This document shows positions 6,115 through 8,297 of a stretch of DNA of 8,297 bases, piece by piece. The translations under genes and the position numbers were made by a program. The stretch's first letter is position 1. The number at the start of each line of letters is the position of its first letter. Source of the stretch: Nocardioidaceae bacterium (GTDB lineage Bacteria > Actinomycetota > Actinomycetes > Propionibacteriales > Nocardioidaceae); contig JAICRS010000129.1 of the NCBI GenBank assembly GCA_025966335.1, forward strand, positions 1-8,297, read 5' to 3'. The notes below the pieces were generated by a model, which was given only the letters and a program-made list of their open reading frames with translations, had not been told where the DNA came from and did no database searches.

Positions 6115-6121
6115 CGACATC

Positions 6122-6418
6122 GTGTCGGTCAACATCAAGCCGCTCGAGGACCGCATCGTCGTCAAGCCGCTCGACGCGGAGCAGACCACGGCCTCTGGCC
6201 TGGTCATCCCGGACACCGCCAAGGAGAAGCCGCAGGAGGGCGAGGTCATCGCCGTCGGTCCCGGCCGCTTCAACGAGGACGGTGACGAGCGAATCCCGAT
6301 GGACATCACCGTCGGCGACAAGGTCATCTACAGCAAGTACGGCGGCACCGAGGTCAAGTACTCCGGTGAGGAGTTCCTCATCCTCTCCGCCCGCGACGTT
6401 CTCGCCGTCATCGCCTAG
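6122..6418 (+). CDS. groES: co-chaperonin GroES (Cpn10)
   Basis: GroES forms the seven-subunit lid that closes the GroEL cavity during ATP-driven protein folding in the cytoplasm. The protein is 98 aa from GTG 6122, a normal GroES length, starting VSVNIKPLEDRIVVKPLDAE, followed by the mobile loop QTTASGLVIPDTAKE (21-35) whose hydrophobic GLVIP contacts GroEL. The family signature continues with PQEGEVIAVGPG (37-48), then GDKVIYSKYGGTEVKY (65-80) and EEFLILSARDVLAV (83-96). It is the first gene of the groES-groEL operon, under the two CIRCE elements, and is followed by groEL after 101 nt. No residue looks abnormal. Confidence 0.98.
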   Translation: MSVNIKPLEDRIVVKPLDAEQTTASGLVIPDTAKEKPQEGEVIAVGPGRFNEDGDERIPMDITVGDKVIYSKYGGTEVKYSGEEFLILSARDVLAVIA

Positions 6419-6472
6419 CACGGCTGAACCGTCCTTTTCTGACTCCGCCCCGGGCGGCCTGACCTCGTTCGG

Positions 6473-6493
6473 GCCCCTGGGGCTGTGTCTTTT
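6473..6493 (+). terminator. possible attenuator hairpin between groES and groEL
   Basis: GCCCC (6473-6477) and GGGGC (6479-6483) form a near-palindrome that can fold as a short GC stem, followed 6 nt later by TTTT (6490-6493). A second small GC palindrome, CCGCC and GGCGG, lies at 6445-6457. A weak partial terminator or RNA-processing hairpin is possible. The stems are only 4-5 bp. Confidence 0.25.
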
Positions 6494-6519
6494 ACCCGTC
6501 CGGAAGGAGCATCAACTCG

Positions 6520-8145
6520 ATGCCGAAGATTCTTCAGTTCGACGAGGAAGCCCGCCGCTCTCTCGAGCGCGGCGTGGACAAGCTCGCCAACGCCGTCAAG
6601 GTGACGCTCGGTCCCAAGGGCCGCTACGTCGTCCTCGACAAGAAGTGGGGCGCCCCGACCATCACCAACGACGGCGTGACCGTCGCCCGTGAGATCGAGC
6701 TCGACGACCCCTACGAGAACCTGGGTGCCCAGCTCACCAAGGAAGTGGCCACCAAGACCAACGACATCGCCGGTGACGGTACGACGACCGCGACGGTCCT
6801 CGCCCAGGCGATGGTCCACGAGGGTCTGCGCGCGGTTGCCGCGGGTGCGAACCCGATGAGTCTCAAGCGCGGCATGGACCTGGCCGTCGAGGCCGTCGGC
6901 GACGCGCTGCGTGACGCCGCCCGCGACGTGGACTCCAAGGAGGACATGGCCGCAGTCGCCACGGTGTCCTCACGCGACTCGCACATCGGTGAGCTGCTCG
7001 CGCAGGCCTTCGACAAGGTCGGCAAGGACGGTGTGATCACCGTCGAGGAGTCCAACACGATGGGCACCGAGCTCGACTTCACCGAGGGCATGCAGTTCGA
7101 CAAGGGCTACATCTCGCCCTACTTCGTCACCGACGCGGAGCGGATGGAGGCCGTCCTGGACGACCCCTACATCCTGCTCCACCAGGGCAAGATCGGCGCG
7201 ATCGCCGAGCTGCTCCCGCTGCTCGAGAAGGTCATGCAGGCCGGCAAGCCGCTGTTCATCCTCGCCGAGGACGTCGAGGGTGAGGCCCTGTCCACGCTGG
7301 TGGTGAACAAGATCCGCGGCACGTTCAACGCCGCCGCGGTCAAGGCCCCCGCGTTCGGCGACCGCCGCAAGGCGATGATGCAGGACATCGCGTCGCTGAC
7401 CGGCGGTCAGGTCGTCTCGCCCGAGGTCGGTCTCAAGCTGGACCAGGTCGGGGTCGAGGTGCTCGGACAGGCCCGGCGGGTCGTGATCACCAAGGACAAC
7501 ACCACGATCGTCGAGGGTGCCGGGGACGCAGCCGAGGTCGAGGGCCGTGTCAACCAGATCAAGGCCGAGATCGAGAACACCGACTCCGACTGGGACCGTG
7601 AGAAGCTCCAGGAGCGGCTCGCGAAGCTCGCCGGCGGTGTCTGCGTGATCAAGGTCGGCGCCGCCACCGAGGTGGAGCTGAAGGAGAAGAAGCACCGGAT
7701 CGAGGACGCCGTCTCCGCGACGCGCGCCGCGATCGAGGAGGGCATCATCGCCGGCGGCGGGTCCGCCCTCGTGCACGCGGTCGCCTCGCTCAAGGACGAC
7801 CTCGGCCTCACCGGTGACGAGGTGATGGGTGTCCGCATCGTCGCCAAGGCCGTCGACGAGCCGCTGCGCTGGATCGCCGAGAACGGCGGCGAGAACGGCT
7901 ACGTCATCGTCGCCAAGGTCCGCGAGGCCGGCCTCGGCAACGGCTACAACGCGGCCACCGGCGAGTACGGCGACCTGGTCGCCCAGGGCGTGCTGGACCC
8001 GGTCAAGGTGACCCGGTCCGCGCTGGTCAACGCCTCGTCCATCGCGGGGATGCTGCTCACGACCGAGACCCTGGTCGTGGACAAGCCCGAGGAAGAGGAC
8101 GAGTCCGCCGCCGGTGCCGGCCACGGCCACGGCCACGGCCACTGA
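6520..8145 (+). CDS. groEL1: chaperonin GroEL1 (Cpn60) with histidine-rich tail
   Basis: The 541-aa ATP-dependent chaperonin subunit forms double rings and folds proteins with GroES. The ATP site is intact: TLGPKG (29-34), NDGVT (50-54) and GDGTTT with Asp86 (85-90). The equatorial catalytic aspartate is Asp396 in RIEDA, and the Cpn60 signature AAIEEGIIAGGG is at 403-414. Apical-domain text such as GMQFDKGYISPYF is normal. Instead of the usual GGM-repeat end, the protein finishes EEEDESAAGAG then four His-Gly alternations ending in His541. That tail marks the GroEL1 type that sits with groES in actinobacteria, as in Mycobacterium tuberculosis; a second groEL2 with a GGM tail is probably elsewhere. 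The ATG is preceded by GGAAGGAG (6502-6509) at 10-nt spacing. It is co-transcribed with groES and ends before a strong hairpin. Confidence 0.97.
   Translation: MPKILQFDEEARRSLERGVDKLANAVKVTLGPKGRYVVLDKKWGAPTITNDGVTVAREIELDDPYENLGAQLTKEVATKTNDIAGDGTTTATVLAQAMVHEGLRAVAAGANPMSLKRGMDLAVEAVGDALRDAARDVDSKEDMAAVATVSSRDSHIGELLAQAFDKVGKDGVITVEESNTMGTELDFTEGMQFDKGYISPYFVTDAERMEAVLDDPYILLHQGKIGAIAELLPLLEKVMQAGKPLFILAEDVEGEALSTLVVNKIRGTFNAAAVKAPAFGDRRKAMMQDIASLTGGQVVSPEVGLKLDQVGVEVLGQARRVVITKDNTTIVEGAGDAAEVEGRVNQIKAEIENTDSDWDREKLQERLAKLAGGVCVIKVGAATEVELKEKKHRIEDAVSATRAAIEEGIIAGGGSALVHAVASLKDDLGLTGDEVMGVRIVAKAVDEPLRWIAENGGENGYVIVAKVREAGLGNGYNAATGEYGDLVAQGVLDPVKVTRSALVNASSIAGMLLTTETLVVDKPEEEDESAAGAGHGHGHGH
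8119..8142 (+). repeat. four tandem GGCCAC hexamers coding the GroEL1 His tail
   Basis: GGCCAC is repeated four times without change immediately before the TGA, coding Gly-His four times. Such a perfect in-frame hexamer array could vary in copy number between strains by slippage. The His-Gly tail could bind metal ions, an inference from its composition. Confidence 0.95.
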
Positions 8146-8170
8146 TCCGACTCGGCACAGCTGACAGACC

Positions 8171-8221
8171 GACGCCGTCTGCTCGGACCCATCGCGGTCC
8201 GGCAGGCGGCGTCCGCCGTTT
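8171..8221 (+). terminator. strong hairpin terminator of groES-groEL
   Basis: GACGCCGTCTGC (8171-8182) pairs with GCAGGCGGCGTC (8202-8213), with one T-G wobble. A bulged T at 8183 is followed by the inner stem CGGACC (8184-8189) with GGTCCG (8196-8201) around a 6-nt loop. The total is 18 bp, 25 nt after the groEL stop. Only a short TTT (8219-8221) follows, as is common for high-GC actinobacterial terminators. Confidence 0.85.
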
Positions 8222-8297
8222 CAAGCGCGGCCCATGGAGCACCGCGGCCGATGATTTTCGACCCTCCGCCGCGTCTATCCCTTCGACCGCACTCCGC

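Noticed and set aside
6107..6121. Earlier GTG start for groES
   Set aside because: It overlaps the GGAGGT ribosome-binding site and adds residues not seen in GroES.
6970..8142. Minus-strand open frame (390 codons) opposite groEL
   Set aside because: It mirrors the highly conserved GroEL frame and has low-complexity V/L/G/D-rich translation.
1..8297. Mobile elements, CRISPR arrays, tRNA or rRNA genes, defence systems
   Set aside because: I saw no transposase or integrase motifs, regularly spaced repeats, tRNA-like cloverleaf or defence-type domains; the gene content looks like core genome.

Overview
The window is a high-GC, densely coded segment from an actinobacterium. Codons are strongly biased to G/C at the third position and two genes start with GTG. 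A TreZ gene, a GH3 lipoprotein and a groES-groEL1 pair under CIRCE (HrcA) elements, with a histidine-rich GroEL tail, together fit Actinomycetota. Protein wording and gene neighbourhood suggest the Nocardioides group, but this is inference from memory and was not tested.

Layout from left to right. (1) Positions 1-1574, plus strand: the 3' part of treZ, which releases trehalose from maltooligosyl-trehalose; its N-terminus lies outside the window. (2) Positions 1575-1704: a 130-bp non-coding gap holding three alternating copies of a 15-17-bp unit next to a possible leaderless promoter. (3) Positions 1705-4354, plus strand: a probable two-gene operon of a NagZ-type GH3 lipoprotein and a membrane-anchored or secreted protein of unknown function with a possible beta-propeller-like fold. 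(4) Positions 4356-5932, minus strand: a methyltransferase with a THUMP-like tail, followed 20 nt later by a small VOC/glyoxalase-like protein. This pair converges on operon (3), with one base between the two stop codons. (5) Positions 5933-6121: the divergent control region, with two tandem CIRCE elements interleaved with a sigma-70-type promoter. (6) Positions 6122-8145, plus strand: groES and groEL1, closed by a strong hairpin at 8171-8213. The last 75 bases hold nothing I can recognise.

Together the genes cover trehalose synthesis, cell-wall muropeptide trimming outside the membrane, a probable RNA- or protein-directed methyltransferase, and the stress-regulated chaperonin. Most of the window is ordinary core genome. 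I see no mobile element, CRISPR array, RNA gene or clear new multi-gene system. The points most worth checking are the three-copy repeat before the GH3 gene, the arrangement of the double CIRCE and promoter, and the position of CIRCE 10 bp from the start of the divergent, uncharacterised methyltransferase.
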